10,862 bases of DNA from Dehalococcoidia bacterium (lineage in GTDB: Bacteria; Chloroflexota; Dehalococcoidia; Lucifugimonadales; Lucifugimonadaceae): positions 1 to 10,862 of the forward strand of contig JAAXHR010000188.1 in NCBI GenBank assembly GCA_012270805.1, read 5' to 3'. Positions 1-5,890 of this stretch are shown one piece after another. The position numbers and the translations under genes were made by a program. Every line of letters begins with the position of its first letter. Position 1 is the stretch's first letter. Under the pieces are notes generated by a model. It searched no databases, was not told where the DNA came from, and worked only from the letters and a program-made list of their open reading frames with translations.

Positions 1-467
1 TCAGGGACGTGCTCCATGATGCGCGGAACGAAGGGGAGGTTCCATGGTCGGACTAAGAAGTCGTAGCAGAGCCCGCGTCGTTCGATCTCTTTCAAACCTT
101 TGATGGGGGCGTCGCCTGCGAGCCAGCCGTGGTCCTCATCCATCTCCCATAGATGACGGACACCTTTGAAGTAGGGATTCTGCTGCAGGTCGTCGAGAAT
201 TTCACCAACGCTGGGGTCGCTGAGGTCGACCCATCCGACCACTCCTGCTACGTAGTCGGTGTTCTCGGCGATTTCAAGGCACCATTTCGTCTCTTCGACT
301 GACGCATGAGCCTGAACGATGACCGTTTTGTCGACGCCTGCCTCCGCCAATAAGGGGCGGAGGTCGTCGGGGCCGTAGTTGACCCGTAACGGGCTGCCTT
401 CCGGCATCCAATCGTACGGTCGGAGGCTGAGATCCCAGAAGTGGTGATGGCTATCGACAACGGTCAT
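1..467 (-). CDS. Amidohydrolase-2 family (COG3618-type) metal-dependent hydrolase, 3' end cut off
   Basis: The minus-strand frame runs from ATG at 467 to the window edge without a stop, giving 155 residues of an N-terminal part. It opens with MTVVDSHHHFWDLSLRPYDW. This is the metal-binding HxH (H7, H9) on the first strand of the TIM barrel, followed by the Phe-Trp-Asp typical of COG3618 amidohydrolases. Further barrel strands appear as TVIVQAHAS, VAGVVGWVDL and KGVRHLWE. Family members hydrolyse sugar-acid lactones (fuconolactone, rhamnonolactone), 4-sulfomuconolactone or pyrone dicarboxylate in the cytoplasm. The substrate cannot be told from this half. The family is usually 270-300 residues, so about half is missing. 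No good Shine-Dalgarno precedes the ATG, but the HxH placement makes it the natural start. It lies 191 bases downstream of a same-strand SMP-30-like gene, with a palindromic repeat between them. Confidence 0.9.
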   Translation of the reverse strand, partial: MTVVDSHHHFWDLSLRPYDWMPEGSPLRVNYGPDDLRPLLAEAGVDKTVIVQAHASVEETKWCLEIAENTDYVAGVVGWVDLSDPSVGEILDDLQQNPYFKGVRHLWEMDEDHGWLAGDAPIKGLKEIERRGLCYDFLVRPWNLPFVPRIMEHVP

Positions 468-502
468 TGGTTGATTTCAGTGCGATGATTGTTTGGCGTG
501 TA

Positions 503-531
503 GTAGGGGTAGGTTTCAAACCTGCCCCTAC
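503..531. repeat. 29-base near-perfect palindrome in intergenic DNA
   Basis: Two 14-base arms (503-516 and 518-531) flank a single C at 517. The only imperfection is T510 against G524, which still pairs as G-U in RNA. The arms read GTAGGGG...AGGTTT and AAACCT...CCCCTAC. It lies between two same-strand genes and is not followed by a T-run on either strand, so it looks more like a dispersed REP-like intergenic palindrome than an intrinsic terminator. Copy number cannot be judged from one window. Confidence 0.7.
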
Positions 532-574
532 GGTTTACGGGCGGGAATACCGTTTGTTGGGGAACCCCTGTTGT

Positions 575-634
575 CCTTCGAGCACCCCCTGCGTGCGTGC
601 TTCGCTCGCACGCGTCCCCCTCGCTTCACGAAGG
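575..634. repeat. Nested inverted repeat with GC-rich hairpin
   Basis: An inner hairpin at 591-613 has arms 591-600 and 604-613 with a TTC loop and one T-T mismatch. It is enclosed by the outer complementary hexamers CCTTCG (575-580) and CGAAGG (629-634). No T-run follows on the minus strand, the direction in which both flanking genes are transcribed. Together with the palindrome at 503-531 it forms a compact structured block, probably one intergenic repeat element. A Rho-dependent or attenuating role after the SMP-30-like gene remains possible. Confidence 0.5.
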
Positions 635-658
635 GGAGAGATGTTTATCTAGGCCAGA

Positions 659-1381
659 TCAGCGGGCGATGGTTCCGACGGATGGCTCGCCTCTGATGGC
701 GGTTCCGTGGCTGCCGGCGAAGTTGGCGTCGCCGAACCACAGTACGCCGTCCTTCGAGGATAGTCCGTGGATGAATGGGTCTTCGGGGCCCATCGTGATA
801 CGGTCCATCTCGGCACCAGACTCTTTGTTGTAGAGGACTACGACGTTGTCGGTGGTGTGTGCGCACCAGATCCCGTCATCGCCTTCCAACGCCATGCCGT
901 GCAGGCGCTCAAGTTCGACCTCGAACTTGTGGACCACCTTAAAGTTGTCGGACGGGTCTACAAGGATGATGGCCTTCGGGTTGAATGCGGTGACCCAGAG
1001 CAAGTTCTCGTCGTGGTCCCACTCGATGCCGTGGATTCCGCCGCCGTCGGGGGTTCGCCATCGGTTGACGGTCTCACCGGTGTCCATGTCGCACTTGTAG
1101 ACGTAGCCGAGATGGGTATCGGTGCTGCGGTAGGGGCGTGAGACGGTGGTGCCGTTCGAGCCGGTCCAGATGTGACCGTCGCCGACAGTGATGCCAGAGC
1201 CGTTCTCGGTGCTGGTGTACATGGTTCTGAGGACGTCGCCTTTTTCGTTGATCACATATACATTGTCGGTGAGCTGGTCCATCACGAAGAGCTCATCTCC
1301 GTACCACTGTAGACCGTTGGGCATCTCGCAGGGCGAGGGTACTGTGATTCCGACCATCGACCTGGTCGCTGTCATCGTCAT
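659..1381 (-). CDS. SMP-30/NHL-type beta-propeller protein, cytosolic
   Basis: A 240-residue protein with recurring blade motifs about 40-45 residues apart: GDELFVMDQ, GDGHIWTGSNG, ENLLWVTAFNP, GDDGIWCAHTTD and KDGVLWFGDAN. Each is followed by a strand such as NVYVIN, YVYKCD, AIILVD or VVVLYN. This matches the SMP-30/gluconolactonase, NHL and YncE-like propeller superfamily. No signal peptide or membrane segment is seen, so it should act in the cytoplasm. Start: a GTG at 1390 is in frame, but ATG at 1381 has GGAG at 1390-1393 with 8 bases spacing, so I use 1381. The true family is not resolved; lactonase activity would fit the lactonase-type amidohydrolase downstream, but the catalytic metal residues cannot be assigned by eye. 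It could equally be a non-enzymatic propeller or glutamine-cyclotransferase-like protein. Confidence 0.8.
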   Translation of the reverse strand: MTMTATRSMVGITVPSPCEMPNGLQWYGDELFVMDQLTDNVYVINEKGDVLRTMYTSTENGSGITVGDGHIWTGSNGTTVSRPYRSTDTHLGYVYKCDMDTGETVNRWRTPDGGGIHGIEWDHDENLLWVTAFNPKAIILVDPSDNFKVVHKFEVELERLHGMALEGDDGIWCAHTTDNVVVLYNKESGAEMDRITMGPEDPFIHGLSSKDGVLWFGDANFAGSHGTAIRGEPSVGTIAR

Positions 1382-1389
1382 ATTTGTCA

Positions 1390-1393
1390 CTCC
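1390..1393 (-). promoter_or_regulatory. Shine-Dalgarno GGAG that sets the start at 1381
   Basis: GGAG reads on the minus strand 8 bases before ATG at 1381. It overlaps the competing upstream GTG at 1390, which makes that GTG unlikely as the start. Confidence 0.6.
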
Positions 1394-1416
1394 AATCGGA
1401 TGCTTGTATCGCTGGA

Positions 1417-1457
1417 TACTTGTGCAAGTAGTTTAACTCGAAGTACGGTCGATTCAA
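1417..1457 (-). promoter_or_regulatory. Candidate sigma-70-like promoter with overlapping dyad for the SMP-30-like gene
   Basis: On the minus strand TTGAAT (1457-1452) is followed after 16 bases by TAAACT (1435-1430), a fair match to bacterial -35/-10 elements. It would start transcription about 40 bases before the ATG. A dyad TACTTG-TG-CAAGTA occupies 1417-1430, just downstream of and touching the -10 box, where a repressor could bind. Read by eye only. Confidence 0.35.
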
Positions 1458-1709
1458 CGGGGGCGTGTTGAGGAGATTGAGTTTGGTTGCAAAATTACCG
1501 GTTTTAAGGGACTGCAACGGGTGTGATAGACTGATAAACGTGAATGTAGGCGAATGCAATCCCCAATATCGACGGGGAAAGAATCTAAATATCACGACTA
1601 AGCCAATCGCTTCAAGTTCTCCTGTCGCCTACGGAGAAGATGCACGGATGTGGAGTGTCTCGCGGACTATTTTCGCGGTTATCCAATTGCAACCCAACGA
1701 TCAACTTTC

Positions 1710-1718
1710 AGGAGGAGG
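1710..1718 (+). promoter_or_regulatory. Very strong Shine-Dalgarno (AGGAGGAGG) that does not serve the NYN start
   Basis: The last GGAGG (1714-1718) lies 8 bases before ATG 1727, ideal spacing. That ATG is out of frame with the NYN gene, whose own ATG at 1746 is 27 bases away from the motif. It is the strongest ribosome site in the window. Confidence 0.6.
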
Positions 1719-1726
1719 CGGTTGAA

Positions 1727-1828
1727 ATGAGAAGGAAGATAATCGATGTCAAACCAAGCGAACGGCAATGCCGGGAGCCGTCGAGTGATGATTTTTATCG
1801 ACGGCAGCAACCTCTACCACGTACTTAA
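1727..1828 (+). CDS. Possible 33-residue leader ORF overlapping the NYN gene start
   Basis: ATG 1727 opens a 33-codon frame starting MRRKIIDVKPSERQC and ending with a stop at 1826-1828. The first 19 bases precede the NYN ATG and the rest overlaps the NYN coding sequence in another frame. The only evidence that it is translated is the excellent Shine-Dalgarno at 1710-1718. The peptide is basic and polar, with no signal or membrane segment, and most of its codons are constrained by the overlapping NYN gene. It could be a regulatory leader peptide, a chance ATG next to a ribosome standby site, or a mark of a start-region indel. I do not recognise it. Confidence 0.25.
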   Translation: MRRKIIDVKPSERQCREPSSDDFYRRQQPLPRT

Positions 1829-2768
1829 GCAGAACACAGACAAACAAAACCTCGACTACAAGAAATTTTCGGAAAAGCTTTGCGGCGATCGCGAACTGAT
1901 CCGCACCTACTACTACAACATCAGGCAGGAGTCGCCTGACAATCCAAAGCTGGCGGAGTCGCAAGATCGTTTCTTGAATGCGCTCTACGAGACCGACTAT
2001 CTGGAAGTAAAACTCGGCATCTGGAAGCAGCGGGGGCAGACGATGGTGGAGAAGGGTGTCGATGTCATGATCGCTTCCGACCTGATCGCCCATGCGTATG
2101 AGGACCACTACGACACGGCGATTCTAGTGAGTGGTGATGCTGATTTCTATCCGGCATTGCAGGTGGTGAAGGACACCGGGAAGCAGGTCGAGGTGGCGGC
2201 TTTCGATTCAAATCTGTCATCCGAAGCGGCCCGTTTTTCGGATGTGATCATCAAGTTCGACAAGCACTACTTCGATGGCCTGTGGATGTCGGCGAGCCAG
2301 AAGAATCAGAACGTACGAACCGCGGCGATTCGCAAATCGGTGACGGACGAGGCAGCTTCGCCGAATGGGGAGGACAAGGGTGCTACGAGGCGGCAGAACG
2401 GTGCTAAAAAGCCGTTTGCCGAACGATACGCGGACCGTCGTAACGCGTACAACGCCAGGAAGACAACGAGCAATGGATCGAGTGGGGGAGCGAACGGACA
2501 TGCGGCCGCCAAGCCCTCGAGCCGAGTGCGCCGAACCGAGAGTCGTCGGAGCCTGTCTTCGGTCCTGAATTCGGGTCAGCAGGCTCCGAACCGAACCGAA
2601 CGACGAGGTTTGGCAGCGGGATCGAGTTCCCGTTCGCGGGTAACGCCGCCGGACATTAGGAACAATCCCGCCGAAGCGATGCCAACTCCGCGCAATGGGA
2701 GAGGCGCCAATGGCCGCACGCAGCAGCGTCAGTCATGGATATCGCGGATGCTGAGGTCGCGGCAATAG
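1746..2768 (+). CDS. NYN-domain (LabA/DUF88, PIN-like) putative ribonuclease with long Arg-rich tail
   Basis: A 340-residue protein whose residues 13-180 form a NYN/PIN-like nuclease domain. Strand 1 is RVMIFIDGSNLYH with D19 and N22. The central acidic motif is KGVDVMIASDLI (D106, D112), followed by VSGDADFYPAL (D131, D133) and VEVAAFDSNLSSEA. These are the conserved acidic residues that bind Mg2+ for RNA cleavage in the family. Residues 183-340 are a low-complexity tail rich in Arg, Ser, Asn and Gly (about one residue in six is Arg), ending QSWISRMLRSRQ. It is probably disordered and nucleic-acid binding. No signal peptide, so cytoplasmic. Start: ATG 1746 has a modest AAGGAAG upstream; GTG 1785 is a possible alternative just before the domain. 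The gene is monocistronic and converges on the TolB-like gene with 19 bases between stops. Target RNA unknown. Confidence 0.88.
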   Translation: MSNQANGNAGSRRVMIFIDGSNLYHVLKQNTDKQNLDYKKFSEKLCGDRELIRTYYYNIRQESPDNPKLAESQDRFLNALYETDYLEVKLGIWKQRGQTMVEKGVDVMIASDLIAHAYEDHYDTAILVSGDADFYPALQVVKDTGKQVEVAAFDSNLSSEAARFSDVIIKFDKHYFDGLWMSASQKNQNVRTAAIRKSVTDEAASPNGEDKGATRRQNGAKKPFAERYADRRNAYNARKTTSNGSSGGANGHAAAKPSSRVRRTESRRSLSSVLNSGQQAPNRTERRGLAAGSSSRSRVTPPDIRNNPAEAMPTPRNGRGANGRTQQRQSWISRMLRSRQ

Positions 2769-2787
2769 CGAGCGGGAACGTGGCGTT

Positions 2788-3801
2788 CTACCAATCGGCA
2801 GTGACGATACTATTTGTCGCCGACAGAATCCTCTGTTGCGACCCGGATTTGAAGTCCATTGCGAATAGATCGTATTGACCGTCGGTATTTGACCGGAACA
2901 GGATTTGCGAACCGTCAGACGACCATTTGGGATCTGTGTCTTCGATACGATTCTGAGTCAAGCGGCGCGAGACCTTTTTCGCGGTGTCTACGGCGTAGAT
3001 CTCGGAATTGCCGTCTTTTTCGGTGACGAAGACGATGTTTCGGCCGTCCGGAGCCCACTCGAAACTAGTTTCGTCACTGGAATCGTTCGTCAAAGCCTTT
3101 GCCGCGCTCGGCCCATTGCCAGTGTCCACCACTAAGGTGTAGATGTCGGACGATCCGTCTGGTTGAATGCGAGAGAACGCGACGCGCTTGCCGTCGAGCG
3201 AAAATCGCGGACGACGGTCCTCGTAATCAGTGAGTTGCACCTCGTCGACACCGCGGACGGACCGCTTGTAGATCCCTTCCGAGTCATCCAAGACCAGGCA
3301 CATAACGATCCACTGGTTATCGCCTGACCAGTTGCCTAGCTCAACGTTGCCAAGGGGCTCCGAAGCCAGTAGAGTGGTTTCGCCGCTTTCGAACTCGTGC
3401 ACGAAAAGCTCGGTTAATGTGTAGTCGTCGGAGACCGCCTGATAGGCGATCATACGGGAGTCGGGCGACCAAAAGAACTCTTCAACGGTCGTGGGAGCGT
3501 CCGGTACACGTTCGGTATTGCCGTCCTTGCGGTGCCAAATCATGAGTTGCCCGGCGCCTTGGCCGGGATCCGCAAGGTATGCGACGCTTCTCTGGTTCGG
3601 CGACCACTTCGGGTTGGTGACAGTGTCGTTGACGACTTTAGAGTATTCGCCTGATCGATCCAAGAGGAACATGTTCTGCTCTTCGTTCTCGACGACATAG
3701 GCGACATCGTGAATGAACTCGTCGTCACCGCAAGCGGCAATGGCGACGAGCAGCGATAGCAGGGCGATGATTAATCCGAGTGTTGAGTACGATTTGCGCA
3801 T
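2788..3801 (-). CDS. TolB-like six-bladed beta-propeller lipoprotein (PD40/WD40-like repeats)
   Basis: A 337-residue protein with a lipoprotein signal peptide: MRKSYS, a hydrophobic stretch (about residues 8-22), then lipobox AIAAC with C24 as the lipidated residue. The mature part has six PD40-type repeats, each with an aromatic-Ser/Ala-x-Asp/Asn-(Gly) turn. They are KWSPNQRSVAY (W66), FWSPDSRMIAY (W111), NWSGDNQWIV (W158), RFSLDGKRVAFS (F200), EWAPDGRNIVF (W249) and KWSSDGSQILF (W293). Spacing of about 45 residues predicts a six-bladed propeller tethered outside the cytoplasmic membrane. It resembles the propeller half of TolB and DPP-type proteins but lacks TolB's N-terminal domain and any peptidase domain. 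No Tol-Pal genes are nearby, so a Tol role is unlikely; binding of a ligand or partner protein is more plausible. The ATG at 3801 has only a weak Shine-Dalgarno. Confidence 0.88.
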   Translation of the reverse strand: MRKSYSTLGLIIALLSLLVAIAACGDDEFIHDVAYVVENEEQNMFLLDRSGEYSKVVNDTVTNPKWSPNQRSVAYLADPGQGAGQLMIWHRKDGNTERVPDAPTTVEEFFWSPDSRMIAYQAVSDDYTLTELFVHEFESGETTLLASEPLGNVELGNWSGDNQWIVMCLVLDDSEGIYKRSVRGVDEVQLTDYEDRRPRFSLDGKRVAFSRIQPDGSSDIYTLVVDTGNGPSAAKALTNDSSDETSFEWAPDGRNIVFVTEKDGNSEIYAVDTAKKVSRRLTQNRIEDTDPKWSSDGSQILFRSNTDGQYDLFAMDFKSGSQQRILSATNSIVTADW

Positions 3802-3846
3802 GGTTTCTGTGATCTCTTTCGGCGCGCAGATGCGTGTGTCAGTTGG

Positions 3847-3865
3847 TGCGCGCCTGACGCGCGCA
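3847..3865. promoter_or_regulatory. Perfect GC-rich inverted repeat between divergent genes
   Basis: Seven-base arms TGCGCGC (3847-3853) and GCGCGCA (3859-3865) flank CTGAC. It sits 46 bases upstream of the TolB-like ATG and 105 bases upstream of the monooxygenase ATG. A further GCGCGC copy lies at 3822-3827. It could be an operator shared by the divergent genes or a hairpin in the 5' leader of the lipoprotein mRNA. Confidence 0.35.
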
Positions 3866-3957
3866 GGTGCAATTACGATTTTCGGAAATTCGATATGGGC
3901 GATTCAAGCGCAGCCGATGCAACTAAAATCGCAATACATCACGCAACCAACATAATC

Positions 3958-3961
3958 GGAG
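3958..3961 (+). promoter_or_regulatory. Shine-Dalgarno GGAG deciding the monooxygenase start
   Basis: GGAG lies 8 bases before ATG 3970. An in-frame ATG at 3895 would add 25 residues with no family similarity and lacks a comparable ribosome site. Confidence 0.7.
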
Positions 3962-3969
3962 ATTGGGCG

Positions 3970-5142
3970 ATGAAATTCGCGTTCTTCATGATGCCGTTAC
4001 ACACGCCGAACGAGAACCCCTCGTTGGCGTTTGAACGCGATATCGACATGATCAACTACGCCGAGAAGCTGGGTTTCGACGAGTATTTCATCGGCGAGCA
4101 CCATTCGGCGGCATGGGAGACGATGCCGATGCCGGAGATGGTGCTGGCGAAGGCATCGGCTACGGCAACGCGGATCACACTGGGGACGGGCGTGGTATCG
4201 TTGCCGTTCCATCACCCGTTCCACGTCGCCGAGAGGTTTGCGTTTCTCGACCATCTGACGCGCGGCCGTGCGGTTCTAGGAGTTGGGCCTAGCGGGCTGC
4301 CGACCGATCCGCAACGGTTCAAGATACCTCCGAAGGACTTGAACGCGATGATGCGGGAATCTACCGACATCATCGTAAAGCTGCTCGAATCTCCGGATCC
4401 GATTTCGTTCGACGGGAAGTACTGGTCGATCGACGAAATGGCGCTGCAGTTGCGGTCGTATCAGCAGCCGCGGCTCAAATTGGCGACGCCGTCGGCGGGT
4501 AGCAAGCGATCTCTAGATTTTGTGGCGCAGTACGAGATGATGATGTTTTCGATTGCGGGAAGTGGTCCACCAGACGCGGTGCCGCTGTCCCGGCAATGGG
4601 ACGAGGTAGTTGACGCATCAGCGAAATACGGCACGTCGCCGAACAAGGATGACTGGCGCGTCGTGACCTACGTCCACTTGGCGGACACGCGTGAAGAGGC
4701 GTTCGAGCAAGCTCGACACGGTGCGGTGCGGGATGTTCACAACTACTTCTACACGATCAATACGCCGCGCAGCTGGCTGGTGCATCCGGACCAGAACCCT
4801 GCCGATCTGACGTTCGAGGAGATCGTGGGAAAAAGGCGGTGGATAATCGGCACGCCCGACGATGCGATCGAGCAGATCGAAGAGATAGTCGAGGAAACCG
4901 GCGGCATCGGCGGTTTGATGCTGACGACGCACGAATGGATGCCGATGCGTCACGTGATGTATTCGCAGGAGCTGTTCGCGAGGTACGTCATGCCGCGCTT
5001 CCGTGGTCATACTGCCGACCTTGAGCGCGAGTGGGAGCGGACGAAGTACGACCGGGCACACGGTCGGATACCGAATATCTACGGTCCGAACGACGGAAGT
5101 TCGGTTGATGGAGCCAAGAGCAACGTGTTTGTGAAGATTTGA
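3970..5142 (+). CDS. LLM-class (luciferase-like) flavin-dependent monooxygenase
   Basis: A 390-residue TIM-barrel flavoprotein of the bacterial luciferase superfamily, close to limonene-monooxygenase-like members. It begins MKFAFFMMPLHTPNENP, the usual first strand. FDEYFIGEHHSAAWE follows (E43, H44, H45), then ITLGTGVVSLPFHHPFHVAERFAFLDHLTRGR (residues 69-100) and VLGVGPSG (103-109), all hallmarks of the family's flavin and substrate barrel. Members oxidise organic substrates with O2 and reduced flavin supplied by a separate reductase, in the cytoplasm. No reductase is visible here. The GEHH and HPFHVAE motifs resemble FMN-type enzymes rather than F420-type, but cofactor choice is inference. 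Length fits the family. A lipoprotein gene follows after 33 bases on the same strand and may be cotranscribed. Substrate unknown. Confidence 0.92.
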   Translation: MKFAFFMMPLHTPNENPSLAFERDIDMINYAEKLGFDEYFIGEHHSAAWETMPMPEMVLAKASATATRITLGTGVVSLPFHHPFHVAERFAFLDHLTRGRAVLGVGPSGLPTDPQRFKIPPKDLNAMMRESTDIIVKLLESPDPISFDGKYWSIDEMALQLRSYQQPRLKLATPSAGSKRSLDFVAQYEMMMFSIAGSGPPDAVPLSRQWDEVVDASAKYGTSPNKDDWRVVTYVHLADTREEAFEQARHGAVRDVHNYFYTINTPRSWLVHPDQNPADLTFEEIVGKRRWIIGTPDDAIEQIEEIVEETGGIGGLMLTTHEWMPMRHVMYSQELFARYVMPRFRGHTADLEREWERTKYDRAHGRIPNIYGPNDGSSVDGAKSNVFVKI

Positions 5143-5165
5143 TTTTGCTTCTCATAATCCGATTT

Positions 5166-5170
5166 GGAGG
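5166..5170 (+). promoter_or_regulatory. Shine-Dalgarno GGAGG deciding the lipoprotein start
   Basis: GGAGG is placed 5 bases before ATG 5176. An upstream in-frame TTG at 5164 overlaps this motif and is therefore not the start. Confidence 0.7.
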
Positions 5171-5175
5171 ATTTA

Positions 5176-5826
5176 ATGGTTGGCGGAAACTTCAAGGTTG
5201 GCGTCGGTCTAGTTCTAGCAACGATTATGGTCTTGGGCTGCGAAGTTGGTGAAAGCATGAATTCCGGCGCGTCTGTTCCTACCCGTTTCCAGGCCGTCGG
5301 CGGTAGCTCTACAGAGTTTGATATCTCGTTCCGACCAGTAGATGGTGCTGTTGATTACAAAGTCACCGTGTTCCAAACCGAAACAAGCGTCATGCCACTC
5401 GAATCGGTGAGATGGTCCGACCGTTCACGTTCAAGATGGGGGACTTGTTTGCCAAGTAATGCGTTCGATTACTGTATTCGAGTCCCCCCGGGATTGTACG
5501 TCCCTCATTGGTTCTCGATCACGGCGACCTTCACTGATCGCCGCGTTGAGGGCGAACGTTTCTGTTTCCACCAGCCGGCATTGCGTTGGGCTGTGAGCGA
5601 ATGTCCCGAAAGCGAGACGCGAGGTTGGGTGTTGGTCGAACGCGCAGGCCAATGGGGTCTAGAGAAAATCGATTCTCTCGACGAGATGGAGTGCGAATAC
5701 ATCGACAGATGCAGGTCAGAAATGTTGGAAGTCATCGGGACACCAGAGAGTCAATGCCCCAAGATATGCACACCTAAGTCTGGAGAAGCATCGGTTTCGC
5801 CTTCCCCGACTGTCGATACGCGCTAA
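5176..5826 (+). CDS. Uncharacterised cysteine-rich lipoprotein
   Basis: I do not recognise this 216-residue protein. It starts MVGGNFKVGVGLVLATIMVLGC: a short positive N-region, a hydrophobic core and a lipobox-like VLGC with C22 as the lipidated cysteine, so it should be anchored outside the cytoplasmic membrane. Residues from about 33 to 75, with PTRFQAVGGSSTEFDISFRP and VDYKVTVFQTE, have the alternating pattern of a fibronectin-III-like beta sandwich; this is only a visual resemblance. The mature part has eight further cysteines. Two pairs lie near the C-terminus (MECEYIDRC and SQCPKIC), suggesting up to four disulfides. The tail is Ser/Pro/Thr-rich. The good Shine-Dalgarno and the 33-base gap suggest cotranscription with the monooxygenase, though a functional link is unproven. 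It might be lineage-specific. Confidence 0.75.
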   Translation: MVGGNFKVGVGLVLATIMVLGCEVGESMNSGASVPTRFQAVGGSSTEFDISFRPVDGAVDYKVTVFQTETSVMPLESVRWSDRSRSRWGTCLPSNAFDYCIRVPPGLYVPHWFSITATFTDRRVEGERFCFHQPALRWAVSECPESETRGWVLVERAGQWGLEKIDSLDEMECEYIDRCRSEMLEVIGTPESQCPKICTPKSGEASVSPSPTVDTR

Positions 5827-5890
5827 TCGAATTATGCGCGTTGAGGCGATTGCGCTCATGGAATATAAACCCAAGTAGGTGCCGGCGTGG

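Larger units (their letters stand above)
1382..1745. other. Divergent intergenic control region, 364 bases
   Basis: This region separates the minus-strand propeller gene from the plus-strand NYN gene. I see the candidate minus-strand promoter and dyad at 1417-1457. There is a GTTGCA/TGCAAC inverted pair at 1486-1491 and 1513-1518, a small TCCCC/GGGGA stem at 1560-1578, and a TTCTCC/GGAGAA stem at 1617-1638. The strong Shine-Dalgarno lies at 1710-1718. No conserved RNA family, tRNA or convincing coding sequence is recognised. The NYN gene probably has a long 5' leader, but I could not place a convincing plus-strand promoter. Confidence 0.5.

Noticed and set aside
575..634. Intrinsic terminator for the SMP-30-like gene
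   Set aside because: The hairpin is GC-rich, but no T-run follows on the minus strand, so I annotate it as a repeat instead.
767..1141. 124-codon plus-strand open frame opposite the propeller gene
   Set aside because: It lies wholly inside the minus-strand SMP-30-like gene, whose blade motifs are clear; it has no recognisable domain and is an antisense shadow.
1546..1632. Long-range stem GTAGGCGA/TCGCCTAC with inner TCCCC/GGGGA stem as a possible structured RNA
   Set aside because: An 8-base match across a few hundred bases is expected by chance, and no further pairing or known RNA family supports it.
2769..2787. Bidirectional terminator between the convergent NYN and TolB-like genes
   Set aside because: Only 19 bases separate the stops and no hairpin with T-run is visible there.
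3895..3969. 25-residue N-terminal extension of the flavin monooxygenase
   Set aside because: ATG 3970 has GGAG at ideal spacing and starts exactly at the first conserved strand; the extension has no family counterpart.
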